Shown: positions 45,501-54,322, counted from the first letter of the stretch. The stretch: DNA of 64,000 nt from Candidatus Pseudobacter hemicellulosilyticus (GCA_029202545.1 CP119311.1:3906001-3970000); one strand, 5' to 3'. Notes: generated by a model not told the origin, from the letters alone. Numbers and translations: made by a program.

Positions 45501-45529
45501 GTAAAGAACTTATTTATCTGATTGACAGA

Positions 45530-45564
45530 AAGCAGGTGTCCGGTTCCAATCCGGGCACTTGCTT
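45530..45564 (+). promoter_or_regulatory. Intergenic hairpin shaped like a tRNA acceptor-T arm minihelix
   Basis: Left arm 45530-45543 (AAGCAGGTGTCCGG), 7-nt loop TTCCAAT (45544-45550), right arm 45551-45564 (CCGGGCACTTGCTT): fourteen pairs with two G-U. Split as a 7-bp acceptor-like and 5-bp T-stem-like helix with a T-loop-like heptamer, it mimics half of a tRNA, but D and anticodon arms are absent. It sits between the DUF4856 and imelysin genes. No T-run follows, so it is not an ordinary terminator. Confidence 0.6.
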
Positions 45565-45585
45565 CCTGTATAAAACAAGATTGAC

Positions 45586-46680
45586 ATGAATCGTTTTTTG
45601 ATCAGCAAAGGATTGATAGGGGGTATACTGGTTGCACTGACGGCTTGCTGGGCCCTGGCCTGCAGTAAAGGCGATAAAGGGAACGGGACCGATGCTGCTG
45701 CCGATACCTTTAAAAGGAATATGCTCGTCAACTATGCTGACACCCTTATTCTCCCGGCTTATACAGACCTGCAAAACAAGCTGGGATTACTGGAAACAGC
45801 TATCAGTAATTTTCTGGCGTCACCGGACGCGGGTACGCAAACGCAGTTGAGAACCTCCTTTAAAAATGCTTACCTGGCATTTGAAGGCGTCTCCGCGCTG
45901 TATATTGGCCCTGCAGCCTCCCTGCAGTTCAATATCAGCTACAATACTTTTCCCACGGCGATGGCCAAAGTGGAGACTGCTATCCAGACCGGTTCGTACA
46001 ACCTGACATTACCCATTGTATCGGATAGTATCCAGGGCTTTCCCGCGCTGGATTACCTCCTGTTCAACCCGGATGCCATCAACCAGTTCAAAGGCAGTAC
46101 CGCTGTCAACCGGAAACAATATGTAAAGGATATCCTGGACCATATGAAGACGCTGCTGACCGGCACTATCAGCCAATGGCAGAATGGTTTCAGGAATAAT
46201 TTCGTGGACAACCTGAAGACCAATGTAGGCAGCCCGATAGGCAGCCTGGTGAACCAGTTTGCTTTTGAAATGGATGCCCTGAAGGGGCCGCGTATTGGTT
46301 ATCCTTTTGGCAAGCAGTCCAATGGTATTGTCTTTGCCGACAAATGCGAAGGCTATTTTTCCGGGATCACCAAAGAACTGGCTATCGCCAACCTGGGCAG
46401 CCTGCGCAAATTCTTTATGGGTGGCGCCGGTAATGGGATTGACGACTACCTTCAACTGCTGGGCAAACAATCCCTGAAGAATGATGTACTGGCGCAGTTT
46501 GATGTTGCGTTGAATGCGCTGAATGCTATTCCTGCGCCTATGTCGGCCGCTTTTGCCGGCAATGCCCCTGCCGTGGAAAATGCGTATAAGGAAGTACAGA
46601 AATTATTAACCCTGATCAAGACCGATGTAGCTTCCGCCACCGCGGTGCAGATCACTTATATGGACAATGACGGCGATTAA
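45586..46680 (+). CDS. Imelysin family lipoprotein
   Basis: A 364-residue imelysin (peptidase M75-like) lipoprotein with lipobox LALAC (Cys26). Imelysins are periplasmic or surface iron-associated proteins of two helical bundles. The conserved GxHxxE metal motif is here G151-F-P153-A-L-D156, so the His and Glu are Pro and Asp: metal binding through this site is probably lost or altered. Surrounding family features remain (AYLAFEGVSALYIGPA, ALDYLLF, LVNQFAFEMDALKGPRIGYPFGKQSNG, ANLGSLRKFFMG). The end overlaps the HTTM gene by 14 bp, so the two are translationally coupled. Confidence 0.9.
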   Translation: MNRFLISKGLIGGILVALTACWALACSKGDKGNGTDAAADTFKRNMLVNYADTLILPAYTDLQNKLGLLETAISNFLASPDAGTQTQLRTSFKNAYLAFEGVSALYIGPAASLQFNISYNTFPTAMAKVETAIQTGSYNLTLPIVSDSIQGFPALDYLLFNPDAINQFKGSTAVNRKQYVKDILDHMKTLLTGTISQWQNGFRNNFVDNLKTNVGSPIGSLVNQFAFEMDALKGPRIGYPFGKQSNGIVFADKCEGYFSGITKELAIANLGSLRKFFMGGAGNGIDDYLQLLGKQSLKNDVLAQFDVALNALNAIPAPMSAAFAGNAPAVENAYKEVQKLLTLIKTDVASATAVQITYMDNDGD

Positions 46681-48010
46681 GTCCTGGCGCTGGCAACAAC
46701 CGGTATCCATTGCTCCCCTGGTGACTTTCAGGATACTGTTTGGTCTGCTCCTATTTGTCAGCCTGCTGCGCTTCTGGTGGCGAGGCTGGATAGAAACTGT
46801 TTACGTACAGCCCCGCTTTCATTTCACCTATTGGGGATTTGAATGGGTGCAACCCTTCGCAGGCGCCGGTATGTACTGGCTCTTTGCCCTGATCCTGCTG
46901 GCGGCGCTGTTCATAGCGCTGGGCCTGTTCTATCGGCTGGCCACCATCGTATTCTTCCTCGGCTTCACCTATGTGGAACTGATAGATGTTACTACCTATC
47001 TCAATCACTATTATTTTATCAGCCTGGTAGCCTTTATCCTGATCTGGTTGCCGGCCAACAGGGACTTTGCCCTGGATGTGTATAGACAACCAGCCAGCGC
47101 CCGGAAATGGACGCCGGCCTGGACCATCGGCATCCTGCGGTTCCAGCTGGCCGTGGTCTATCTGTTTGCGGGTTTGGCTAAACTCAACCCCGACTGGCTC
47201 CTGCACGCAGAACCCATGAAGACCTGGCTGCCTGCCCGCAGTCATTTGCCCCTTGCCGGTCCCTGGATGTACCAGGAATGGGTGGCCTATCTCTTTTCCT
47301 GGGCCGGGGCCATCTATGATTGCTTCATCGTTTTCTTTTTACTGAACCGCCGGTGCAGACCCTATGCCTATGCGGTAGTGGTTGTCTTTCATGTGGCTAC
47401 GGCTATCTTTTTCCCCGGTATCGGGTTATTCCCCTATGTCATGATCCTGGCCACCCTGATCTTTTTTTCGGGGAGCTTTCATGAAAAGCTATTGGGCCTA
47501 TTGCCTTTTTACAATCGTAGCCCGCTAACGCCGCCCGGCCGGGCATTCAGGTTCTCCTATCCCGGGCTCATGAAGGCAATGCTGATCATATATATCGCCG
47601 TGCAACTGCTGATCCCGGTCCGTTTTCTTTTCTACCCCGATCACTTGTTCTGGCACGAGGAAGGATACCGGTTCTCCTGGCGGGTGATGCTTATGGAAAA
47701 AGCGGGAGTGGCCTATTTCACGGTGAGGGACAGTAGCGGCAAGCGGTATTCCGCCATCAATAATGCGGCTTTCCTGACACCCCTCCAGGAAAAGATGATG
47801 AGCACACAGCCTGATCTCCTGTTGAAATATGCACATCACCTGCGTGATGTGTATGCGGCGGAGGGCTGGCATCGGCCGGCCGTATACGGTGAAGTATATG
47901 TGGCGCTGAACGGGCAGCGTTCCCGCCTCTTTATTGATTCAACGGTCAATCTCGGCGCAGCGCCACTGAGCTGGCGCCATTATCAATGGATACTGCCCTA
48001 TAAACACTAA
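46667..48010 (+). CDS. HTTM domain protein, vitamin-K-dependent gamma-carboxylase-like
   Basis: A 447-residue membrane protein. The N-terminal half is a horizontally transferred transmembrane (HTTM) domain with about six to eight helices, homologous to vitamin-K-dependent gamma-carboxylase. The residues matching the carboxylase catalytic pair are present: His114 in YLNHYYFISL and Lys172 in AGLAKLNPDWL. A later segment VFHVATAIFFPGIGLFPYVM matches the family too. The C-terminal 130 residues are a soluble domain (EEGYRFSWRVMLMEKAG). It lies between imelysin and a TonB receptor, so it may modify or reduce something needed for iron uptake; the reaction is unknown. Confidence 0.87.
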   Translation: MTAIKSWRWQQPVSIAPLVTFRILFGLLLFVSLLRFWWRGWIETVYVQPRFHFTYWGFEWVQPFAGAGMYWLFALILLAALFIALGLFYRLATIVFFLGFTYVELIDVTTYLNHYYFISLVAFILIWLPANRDFALDVYRQPASARKWTPAWTIGILRFQLAVVYLFAGLAKLNPDWLLHAEPMKTWLPARSHLPLAGPWMYQEWVAYLFSWAGAIYDCFIVFFLLNRRCRPYAYAVVVVFHVATAIFFPGIGLFPYVMILATLIFFSGSFHEKLLGLLPFYNRSPLTPPGRAFRFSYPGLMKAMLIIYIAVQLLIPVRFLFYPDHLFWHEEGYRFSWRVMLMEKAGVAYFTVRDSSGKRYSAINNAAFLTPLQEKMMSTQPDLLLKYAHHLRDVYAAEGWHRPAVYGEVYVALNGQRSRLFIDSTVNLGAAPLSWRHYQWILPYKH

Positions 48011-48013
48011 ACC

Positions 48014-50413
48014 ATGAACGGTATTAAAATTATTTTACTGATACTGATAACAGCCTGTGCGCACACTGTTCTGGCACAGCAGTACGCCCTGGAAGGTACT
48101 GTCCGCGCCGGTGCAGAACCGGTGGAGCTGGCTACCGTACGCCTGCAGCCTGGTAACTGGCAGGTGCTGACCAATGAGAACGGTTTTTTCCGGATCCATA
48201 AACTGTCGCGGGGTACCTATACACTACAGGTAAGCTATGCCGGCTACCAGCAGGAGCAAAGGACTATTGAACTGCCATTGAAAGGACCGGCGCTGGATAT
48301 TGATCTCCGCCCGGTGGATATGCAGGAAGTAGTGATTGCCGGCAGGCAGTCGGAAGGCATAGCCGGTAAACTGAAGGACGTAGTAGGCACGGCCATCTAT
48401 GCCGGTAAGAAAACAGAGCTGATCAATGTAAAGAACCTTAACGCCAACCTGGCCACCAATAATACCCGCCAGCTCTATGCACGTATACCAGGACTGAATA
48501 TCTGGGAATATGATAATGGTGGTCTACAGCTGGGGATCGGGGGGCGTGGTCTTAGTCCCAATCGTTCTTCCAACTTCAATATCCGGCAGAATGGGTATGA
48601 TATCAGTGCGGATGCGCTGGGCTACCCGGAAAGCTATTATACGCCTTCGGCAGAAGCGCTGGATCATATTGAGATCATACGGGGTGCAGCCAGTCTGCAA
48701 TACGGCCCGCAGTTTGGCGGCCTGATCAATTTTGTGATGAAGCAAGGGCCGGCTGATAAACCCATCGAGTTCACTACCCGGCAAACGCTGGGTTCCTTTG
48801 GCCTGTTCAATTCCTTTACCAGCGCAGGCGGCACCCTGGCCAAAGGCAAGCTGAATTATTATGGGTTCTACCAGTTCAAGAAGGCCGATAGCTGGCGGCC
48901 CAACAGTCATTTTGACCAGCACAATGCCTATGCGCACCTGGCCTATAGGTTCACGCCCAAACTACAGATCACCGGTGAATATACTTTCATGCATTACCTG
49001 GCGCAGCAACCCGGTGGCCTGACAGATGCACAGTTCAGGGAAGATCCAAAGGTATCGGTGCGGTCGCGCAACTGGTTCCGGGTCAGCTGGAATTTGCTTA
49101 GCCTGAACCTCGACTATGCATTCTCTGCCACCACCCGCCTGAACTGGCGGAATTTCACCCTGCAGGGTGGAAGGGAAGCCCTGGGTATCCTCAGTTATAT
49201 CAACCGCCCGGATATTGGTGGTAACCGGGACATGATGAAGGACCGGTATGCTAACTGGGGATCGGAGCTAAGGTTCATTCACCGCTACACGCTGTCCGGC
49301 AAAAATAACAGTACTTTCCTGGTGGGCGCCCGCTGGTACCAGGGCCTGACCAAACGCCAGCAGGGAGACGCCAATGATGGCAGCGGGGCCGATTTTCATT
49401 TCAATGGCCCGGAACCCAATAAGTCTGGCTACCGGTTCCCTGGTCAAAACATGGCCGCCTTTGCGGAAAACATCTTCCAGCTGTCGCGCAGGTGGAGTAT
49501 TACGCCAGGCATTCGCTTTGAGCATATCAATACAAAAGCAAAGGGCTACTATTACAAGCAGAACGTTTTTATTGATGACGACAGGATCGAAGAACAGCAG
49601 GCAAATCCCCGTTCTTTTGTATTGCTGGGTATCGGCACCGCCTACAAATTTGATAATGGCACGGAGCTGTACGGGAATATTTCTCAGAACTACCGCTCCA
49701 TCAATTTTAATGATATCCGTATCATCAACAGCAATGCCAGGGTAGATCCTGCGCTGCGCGATGAAACGGGTTTCAATATAGACCTCGGTTTCCGGGGCCA
49801 TTATGCAGGCTGGCTCTATGCGGATATCAGCGCTTTTTACCTGAAGTATAATGATCGCATCGGTTCCATCTTTACCAGGGACACTTCCTTTATGACCTAC
49901 CGGCTGCGCACCAATGTGTCTGACAGCCGGAACCTGGGGCTTGAATTCCTGCTGGAAGCAGATGTTCTGAAAGCTTTGTCTGGCGGGCGATCCAGGTACA
50001 GTGTAAATATATACACCAACCTCTCGCTCATTGACGCCAAATATATCAATACCAAAAACACGGCTTTTGCCGGTAAGCTGGTAGAGAATGTCCCGCCGGT
50101 CTTATTCCGCACCGGCCTGAGCTTTGGTGAACAGCGTTTCAATATCAGTTACCAATTCTCCTGGCAGGCCAGGCAATATTCCGACGCCACCAATACAGAA
50201 GAAACACCTACAGCCGTGGATGGACTGATCCCTGCTTTCCAGGTAATGGACCTCAGCCTGCGCTATAGCTGGAGAAAGTTTACTATCTATACCGGTGTCA
50301 ATAACCTGGGCGATACAAAATATTTTACCCGCAGGGCAGATGGTTACCCGGGGCCGGGCATCCTGCCGGCTGATCCGCGGAATTTTTACTGTACCCTGCA
50401 GTTCAAATGGTAA
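48014..50413 (+). CDS. TonB-dependent receptor (likely iron/siderophore type)
   Basis: A 799-residue outer-membrane receptor starting 3 bp after the HTTM stop. The signal peptide ends near TVLAQ, followed by a carboxypeptidase-regulatory-like domain (LEGTVRAGAEPVELATVRL, about 25-100), then the plug (RIPGLNIWEYDNGGLQLGIGGRGL, IRGAASLQYGPQFGGLINFVMK) and a 22-strand-type barrel. There is no STN domain, so it does not signal through FecR. It is FecA-like in plug motifs; with imelysin and DUF4856 neighbours, ferric-siderophore or iron-complex uptake is the best guess. The ligand is unknown. Confidence 0.92.
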   Translation: MNGIKIILLILITACAHTVLAQQYALEGTVRAGAEPVELATVRLQPGNWQVLTNENGFFRIHKLSRGTYTLQVSYAGYQQEQRTIELPLKGPALDIDLRPVDMQEVVIAGRQSEGIAGKLKDVVGTAIYAGKKTELINVKNLNANLATNNTRQLYARIPGLNIWEYDNGGLQLGIGGRGLSPNRSSNFNIRQNGYDISADALGYPESYYTPSAEALDHIEIIRGAASLQYGPQFGGLINFVMKQGPADKPIEFTTRQTLGSFGLFNSFTSAGGTLAKGKLNYYGFYQFKKADSWRPNSHFDQHNAYAHLAYRFTPKLQITGEYTFMHYLAQQPGGLTDAQFREDPKVSVRSRNWFRVSWNLLSLNLDYAFSATTRLNWRNFTLQGGREALGILSYINRPDIGGNRDMMKDRYANWGSELRFIHRYTLSGKNNSTFLVGARWYQGLTKRQQGDANDGSGADFHFNGPEPNKSGYRFPGQNMAAFAENIFQLSRRWSITPGIRFEHINTKAKGYYYKQNVFIDDDRIEEQQANPRSFVLLGIGTAYKFDNGTELYGNISQNYRSINFNDIRIINSNARVDPALRDETGFNIDLGFRGHYAGWLYADISAFYLKYNDRIGSIFTRDTSFMTYRLRTNVSDSRNLGLEFLLEADVLKALSGGRSRYSVNIYTNLSLIDAKYINTKNTAFAGKLVENVPPVLFRTGLSFGEQRFNISYQFSWQARQYSDATNTEETPTAVDGLIPAFQVMDLSLRYSWRKFTIYTGVNNLGDTKYFTRRADGYPGPGILPADPRNFYCTLQFKW

Positions 50414-50491
50414 GGGGCCAAATTAATGTTAAATAGGAGTGGGGGTAAACGGCTGGCGTAAACCTGGACCTAATATTGCCGTCAGATAGCT

Positions 50492-50500
50492 GGACGAACC
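50492..50500. repeat. Single GGACGAACC element at the start of the 50.5-kb gene
   Basis: GGACGAACC is the repeat core seen in the two sigma/fecR arrays. Here it lies 8 bp before the ATG at 50509, where a ribosome-binding site would normally be. Confidence 0.6.
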
Positions 50501-50508
50501 CTTAACAT

Positions 50509-51048
50509 ATGAAAAGAATTATACCCCTCCTCCTTTTTTGCCTTCCTGACTTTATCGGCCATGCACAGACTATCACACGGGCAAATTTTATGCTGAATCA
50601 CCGGGCGGATAATTTCCGATCCATCGAACTGGAACTGGACAACGGCCTTCAGGTTGGTATCACCGGCAATGGCGCTTTGTTATATGTTACGGATGAATAT
50701 GGGGAAGACCTGCCGCCCGGGGAATACCAGGACCTCATCAGTTATTATGATCGTTTCGATATTCATGATATTCCGGGCAGGATAAAATCCATTGGCGCTA
50801 TCAAAATAGCCTACAACAATACTTTTGATATCCACGAGAAGGCGGGTACGCTGAAATCCATTGGGGATATCCAGGTGAAATACTACAATACCTTTGATAT
50901 CCATGATCCCAAAGGCAAGGTGAAGTCGGTAGGGAAGGTGAGCGTCAAATACTACAATGCCTTTGATCCGGATACCCTGGAAGGCATGATCAAATCTATA
51001 GAAGGCAATAGCAGGCGGGTGGCAGTCTGGGGCCCGAAGCCGTACTAA
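50509..51048 (+). CDS. Secreted protein with four 23-residue repeats
   Basis: A 179-residue protein that I do not recognise. The signal peptide ends near GHAQ (about 20). Residues 79-166 are three and a half 23-residue repeats: YYDRFDIHDIPGRIKSIGAI (79-98), YNNTFDIHEKAGTLKSIGDI (102-121), YYNTFDIHDPKGKVKSVGKV (125-144), and a decayed fourth from 148. The alternating hydrophobic pattern with KSIG turns suggests a small beta-solenoid or a stack of hairpins. It is convergent with the alkaline phosphatase gene (24 bp between stops). The repeat core GGACGAACC lies at its start. Confidence 0.75.
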   Translation: MKRIIPLLLFCLPDFIGHAQTITRANFMLNHRADNFRSIELELDNGLQVGITGNGALLYVTDEYGEDLPPGEYQDLISYYDRFDIHDIPGRIKSIGAIKIAYNNTFDIHEKAGTLKSIGDIQVKYYNTFDIHDPKGKVKSVGKVSVKYYNAFDPDTLEGMIKSIEGNSRRVAVWGPKPY

Positions 51049-51072
51049 GCCGGCTACGGACCCGCTATTGAA

Positions 51073-52476
51073 TTATTTATTTACCCTGGCGGCCTGGAGC
51101 ATGAACTGGTGCAACTCATGGTTCTTCACATAATGCCTGAGCGATTCACTGCCGGGGCCAACCATAGCCAGCTCCACAAAGTCCGCGGAGTGATCCATGG
51201 AAGCCCAGCCAACCGCCGTATGTTGCTGCTGGATCTCTGCCAGGTACCTGAACGGTAATTTTTTGGGATTGTACAGCCCGGACTCATCCAGCTGCTGGTA
51301 ATGCTGCAGCAGAGCTTTGGCCTCGCTTTCTTCCGGTACCCAGCCCTGGGCATATTGAATGCGTTCCACCACCTGCTGGTAAGTGAAGTCGCGGTTGATG
51401 CCGTTCAGGATCCAGTCGTTGGACTGTTTATATCCCTGCAGGGAATCAAATTTTTTGTTGGTATTGCTGCTGCTCATCAGGCCGGGATTGGCATTGCCAT
51501 GGTCAGTGGTGATCACCACCAGGGTATTCCCATCTTTCTCTGCAAAATCAAGGACTAGTTTCAGGGCTTCATCAAAAGCGACCTGTTCGCCGATCAGTGC
51601 GCCAATATCATTAGCATGTGCCGCCCAGTCCACTTTGCCGGATTCCACCTGCAGCACAAATCCTTTTTTATTCCTGCTCATGACCGAGATCGCTTTTTGC
51701 GTCATCTCCGCCAGGGTAGGCACTTTTTCCTGCAGCTCCTTATCGGAGGCCTGGTCTACCTGGTAAGGCATGCCGTCTTTGGCAAAGACACCCAGCAAGG
51801 GCTGGCTGAGATCGGCCGGCACGGCATTCAGCCCGTTGCGGCTGGTGACTACGGTATAGTTGTCATCGCGGTAGGCCTGTATCAGGTTCTTTTTATCCTT
51901 CCTGGTCTCTGGCATGAAATTATCACTGCCGCCGCCCAGCATCACATCAAAGCGGAGGGCCAGGTATTGTTCGGCAATTTCATCCATATCGCCCCGTTTG
52001 TTATTGTTCACGCAGAAGCCCGCGGGGGTGGCATGGGCAATGGGAACGGTGGTGACGCAGCCCACTGCTTTTCCGGCGGCTTTGAATTTTTGCAGGATGG
52101 GCATATTGAAGCTGCCGTCGGCATTGACATTCAAAGAGCCGTTGGGAACTCTTACACCGCCGCCCCAGGCGGAGCTGCCTGCTGCGGAGTCGGTCACCAG
52201 GGAATTGGCGGACGCGGTATCCATAAAAGCGCGTCTGGCTTTCTGCTCATCATAGAGCCGGAGCCAGTTGCTGCGGTAGCCCATTTTCCGTTGCAGGTAG
52301 AGGTCGGTCATGGTCAGGGTGCCGGTACTCATACCGTCACTCACCAGGAAAATGATATTCCGGGCGGATCTGCCGGCAGGCTGTACCGGTTCAGCGGCTG
52401 CTGTAAACCCTTTGCCGAGCAGGGTAGTACCTAATAAAGTGAGGGAGCTGTTCCTGAAAAAGGATCTTCTTTGCAT
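51073..52476 (-). CDS. Alkaline phosphatase
   Basis: A 467-residue periplasmic or surface alkaline phosphatase that releases phosphate from monoesters using two zinc and one magnesium ion. The N-terminus MQRRSFFRNSSLTLLG has a twin-arginine-like motif and a hydrophobic segment ending near TAAAE. PhoA-type motifs are NIIFLVSDGMS (metal Asp47), VTDSAAGSSAWGGG with the nucleophile Ser97, the His/Asp ligand region WAAHANDIGALIGEQV, and TTDHGNANPG. It stands alone on the minus strand, 113 bp after the Lrp gene's stop. Confidence 0.93.
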   Translation of the reverse strand: MQRRSFFRNSSLTLLGTTLLGKGFTAAAEPVQPAGRSARNIIFLVSDGMSTGTLTMTDLYLQRKMGYRSNWLRLYDEQKARRAFMDTASANSLVTDSAAGSSAWGGGVRVPNGSLNVNADGSFNMPILQKFKAAGKAVGCVTTVPIAHATPAGFCVNNNKRGDMDEIAEQYLALRFDVMLGGGSDNFMPETRKDKKNLIQAYRDDNYTVVTSRNGLNAVPADLSQPLLGVFAKDGMPYQVDQASDKELQEKVPTLAEMTQKAISVMSRNKKGFVLQVESGKVDWAAHANDIGALIGEQVAFDEALKLVLDFAEKDGNTLVVITTDHGNANPGLMSSSNTNKKFDSLQGYKQSNDWILNGINRDFTYQQVVERIQYAQGWVPEESEAKALLQHYQQLDESGLYNPKKLPFRYLAEIQQQHTAVGWASMDHSADFVELAMVGPGSESLRHYVKNHELHQFMLQAARVNK

Positions 52477-52589
52477 GGTAATGATTTACGCTTGTGGGGT
52501 GACCGGGTCCGGATGGGACACGCGCCGCGAAGGTAAAACATCAGGTAGCGGGGACTATGCAATCAATATTATGTCAACATGAACTTTTG

Positions 52590-53057
52590 CTATATCGGAT
52601 ATGCTGTCAGGCTCTTGGTCTCTGACAGTACAAAAAAGCTCTGCACCGTAGTGATATTGGGCAGGGTGGCCAGTTTGTTGCGGTAAAATTCATGGTAGCT
52701 CTCCATGTCCGTAGTGGCAATCCGCAGGAGAAAATCAAAAGTGCCTGTCATCTGGAAACATTCCATCACTTCGGGGAATTTGGCCACTTCCCGCTCAAAA
52801 TTGGCGAGGGTGCTGGCGGTATGGTCGTGCAGCAGCACGTGTGAAAAGGCGATCAGTCCTTTGTTGACCTTCTTCCGGTCCAGCAGGGCCACTATCTTTT
52901 TGATATAGCCTTCTTCTTTTAAGCGGCGGATACGTTCGTGAACAGTGGCAACAGACTTGTTGAGCTGATGCGCAATTTCTTTGTTGGTGAGTGTGGCGTC
53001 CTTCTGTAATAAGCGGAGTATATTCAGATCCACCAGGTCTAATTCTGTCTGATCCAT
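52590..53057 (-). CDS. Lrp/AsnC family transcriptional regulator
   Basis: A 155-residue regulator from ATG 53057 (MDQTELDLVDLNIL); an ATG 30 bp upstream is less likely because it would cut into the operator. The N-terminal helix-turn-helix is NILRLLQKDATLTNKEIAHQLNKSVATVHERIRRLKEEGYIKK. The C-terminal RAM/AsnC effector domain includes ECFQMTGTFDFLLRIATTDMESYHEFY. Amino acids are the usual ligands. It is divergent from a cysteine synthase gene, and the 111 bp between them contain a 21-bp imperfect palindrome that is a good operator candidate. Confidence 0.93.
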   Translation of the reverse strand: MDQTELDLVDLNILRLLQKDATLTNKEIAHQLNKSVATVHERIRRLKEEGYIKKIVALLDRKKVNKGLIAFSHVLLHDHTASTLANFEREVAKFPEVMECFQMTGTFDFLLRIATTDMESYHEFYRNKLATLPNITTVQSFFVLSETKSLTAYPI

Positions 53058-53077
53058 TTTGGAAAAATGTAAAGGTA

Positions 53078-53098
53078 AGTTTAGCAAAATGCTATACT
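53078..53098. promoter_or_regulatory. 21-bp imperfect palindrome, candidate Lrp/AsnC operator
   Basis: AGTTTAGCA (53078-53086), spacer AAA, TGCTATACT (53090-53098); the arms differ at one position. It lies 20 bp upstream of the Lrp start and 70 bp upstream of the cysteine synthase start, so it could control both directions. Length and A/T-rich centre fit Lrp/AsnC sites. Confidence 0.6.
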
Positions 53099-53168
53099 AA
53101 CCGAATAAAAGTAGGAATAAGTGCCGGATAACCGGAAAAAATCTGGTAAACAGCCCCATGTATAGGAA

Positions 53169-54257
53169 ATGAATCGGGGAGAGCGTCAACTTTACCGGAA
53201 ATTACCTGCAATGGTTGAGCAATGCCTGGGTCTTGAACTGGAAAAAAAATTCCGCAATCTCTGGAAACTTGTTGGCAATACGCCGATGTTGGAACTGCAA
53301 TATGAACGGGCAGGACAACAACACAGCATCTTTGTAAAATGTGAGCACTATAACCTGACGGGCAGTATCAAAGACAGGATGGCGCTGCATATTCTCCAGG
53401 AAGCCTACAGGCAGGAGCAAATCAATCCCACAGATAAAATTGTAGAAGCCACCAGTGGCAATACAGGCATTGCCTTTGCCGCTATTGGCAAAGCACTGGG
53501 ACATTCCGTACGCATCATTATGCCCAACTGGCTCTCTAAAGAGCGCATGGACATCATCACCAGCCTGGGCGCAGAAATAGAGCTGGTCAGCAAGGCGGAA
53601 GGCGGTTTCCTGGGAAGTATCCGTTCCAGCGAGCGCTGGTTTGCACAGGGTGATGTTTTTCTTCCCAAACAATTTGAGAATAACCACAATGCTGCCGCTC
53701 ACTGCCAGACCACCGGCAAAGAGATCTGGTTACAATTGCAGTCGGTAGGACTGAGTCCCGATGCTTTTGTGGCCGGTGTGGGAACAGGTGGTACCGTTAT
53801 GGGCGTAGGCGAATACCTGCGCAGCAGGAACCCTGCTGTGAAAGTGCATCCCCTGGAGCCGGCAGGATCCCCCACGCTGACCACCGGTTACAAAGTGGGT
53901 TCGCACCGCATCCAGGGCATCTCTGATGAGTTCATCCCGGCTGTAGTACACCTGGATGAGCTGGATGAAGTGGTGCAGGCCCATGATGGGGACGCCATCC
54001 TGATGGCGCAGCGCCTGGCCAAAGAGCTGGGGCTGGCTGTAGGCATCTCTTCCGGCGCCAATGTGATTGGGGCCATGCACCTGAAAGAACAGCTGGGACC
54101 GGATGCCGTGGTAGTCACTATCCTGCCGGACAGCAATAAGAAATACCTGAGCACTGACCTGGTGAAAGAAGAGCCCGTGAAGGAAGGATATATCACCCCG
54201 AAGATCCGGTTCACCGGCTATGACCCGATTGACCGGCTGCCCTGTGAGCTTTTGTAA
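53169..54257 (+). CDS. PLP-dependent cysteine synthase family protein
   Basis: A 362-residue enzyme of the cysteine synthase / cystathionine beta-synthase fold-type II family; it makes cysteine or a related beta-substituted amino acid from serine derivatives. PLP Lys68 is in TGSIKDRMA, the substrate/PLP-phosphate loop is ATSGNTGIAFA (S96-G100), and GVGTGGTVMGVG (205-209) binds the phosphate. It is longer at the N-terminus than CysK and has no CBS domains. The length and an 80-residue C-terminal extension past GISSGAN are like cystathionine beta-synthase, so either name is possible. It is divergent from the Lrp regulator. Confidence 0.9.
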   Translation: MNRGERQLYRKLPAMVEQCLGLELEKKFRNLWKLVGNTPMLELQYERAGQQHSIFVKCEHYNLTGSIKDRMALHILQEAYRQEQINPTDKIVEATSGNTGIAFAAIGKALGHSVRIIMPNWLSKERMDIITSLGAEIELVSKAEGGFLGSIRSSERWFAQGDVFLPKQFENNHNAAAHCQTTGKEIWLQLQSVGLSPDAFVAGVGTGGTVMGVGEYLRSRNPAVKVHPLEPAGSPTLTTGYKVGSHRIQGISDEFIPAVVHLDELDEVVQAHDGDAILMAQRLAKELGLAVGISSGANVIGAMHLKEQLGPDAVVVTILPDSNKKYLSTDLVKEEPVKEGYITPKIRFTGYDPIDRLPCELL

Positions 54258-54322
54258 ATGATAGGATACAGCGCGTTTGACCCGCGACTGTTTATAATAG
54301 CATTTTTCTCTCATGTTGACCC

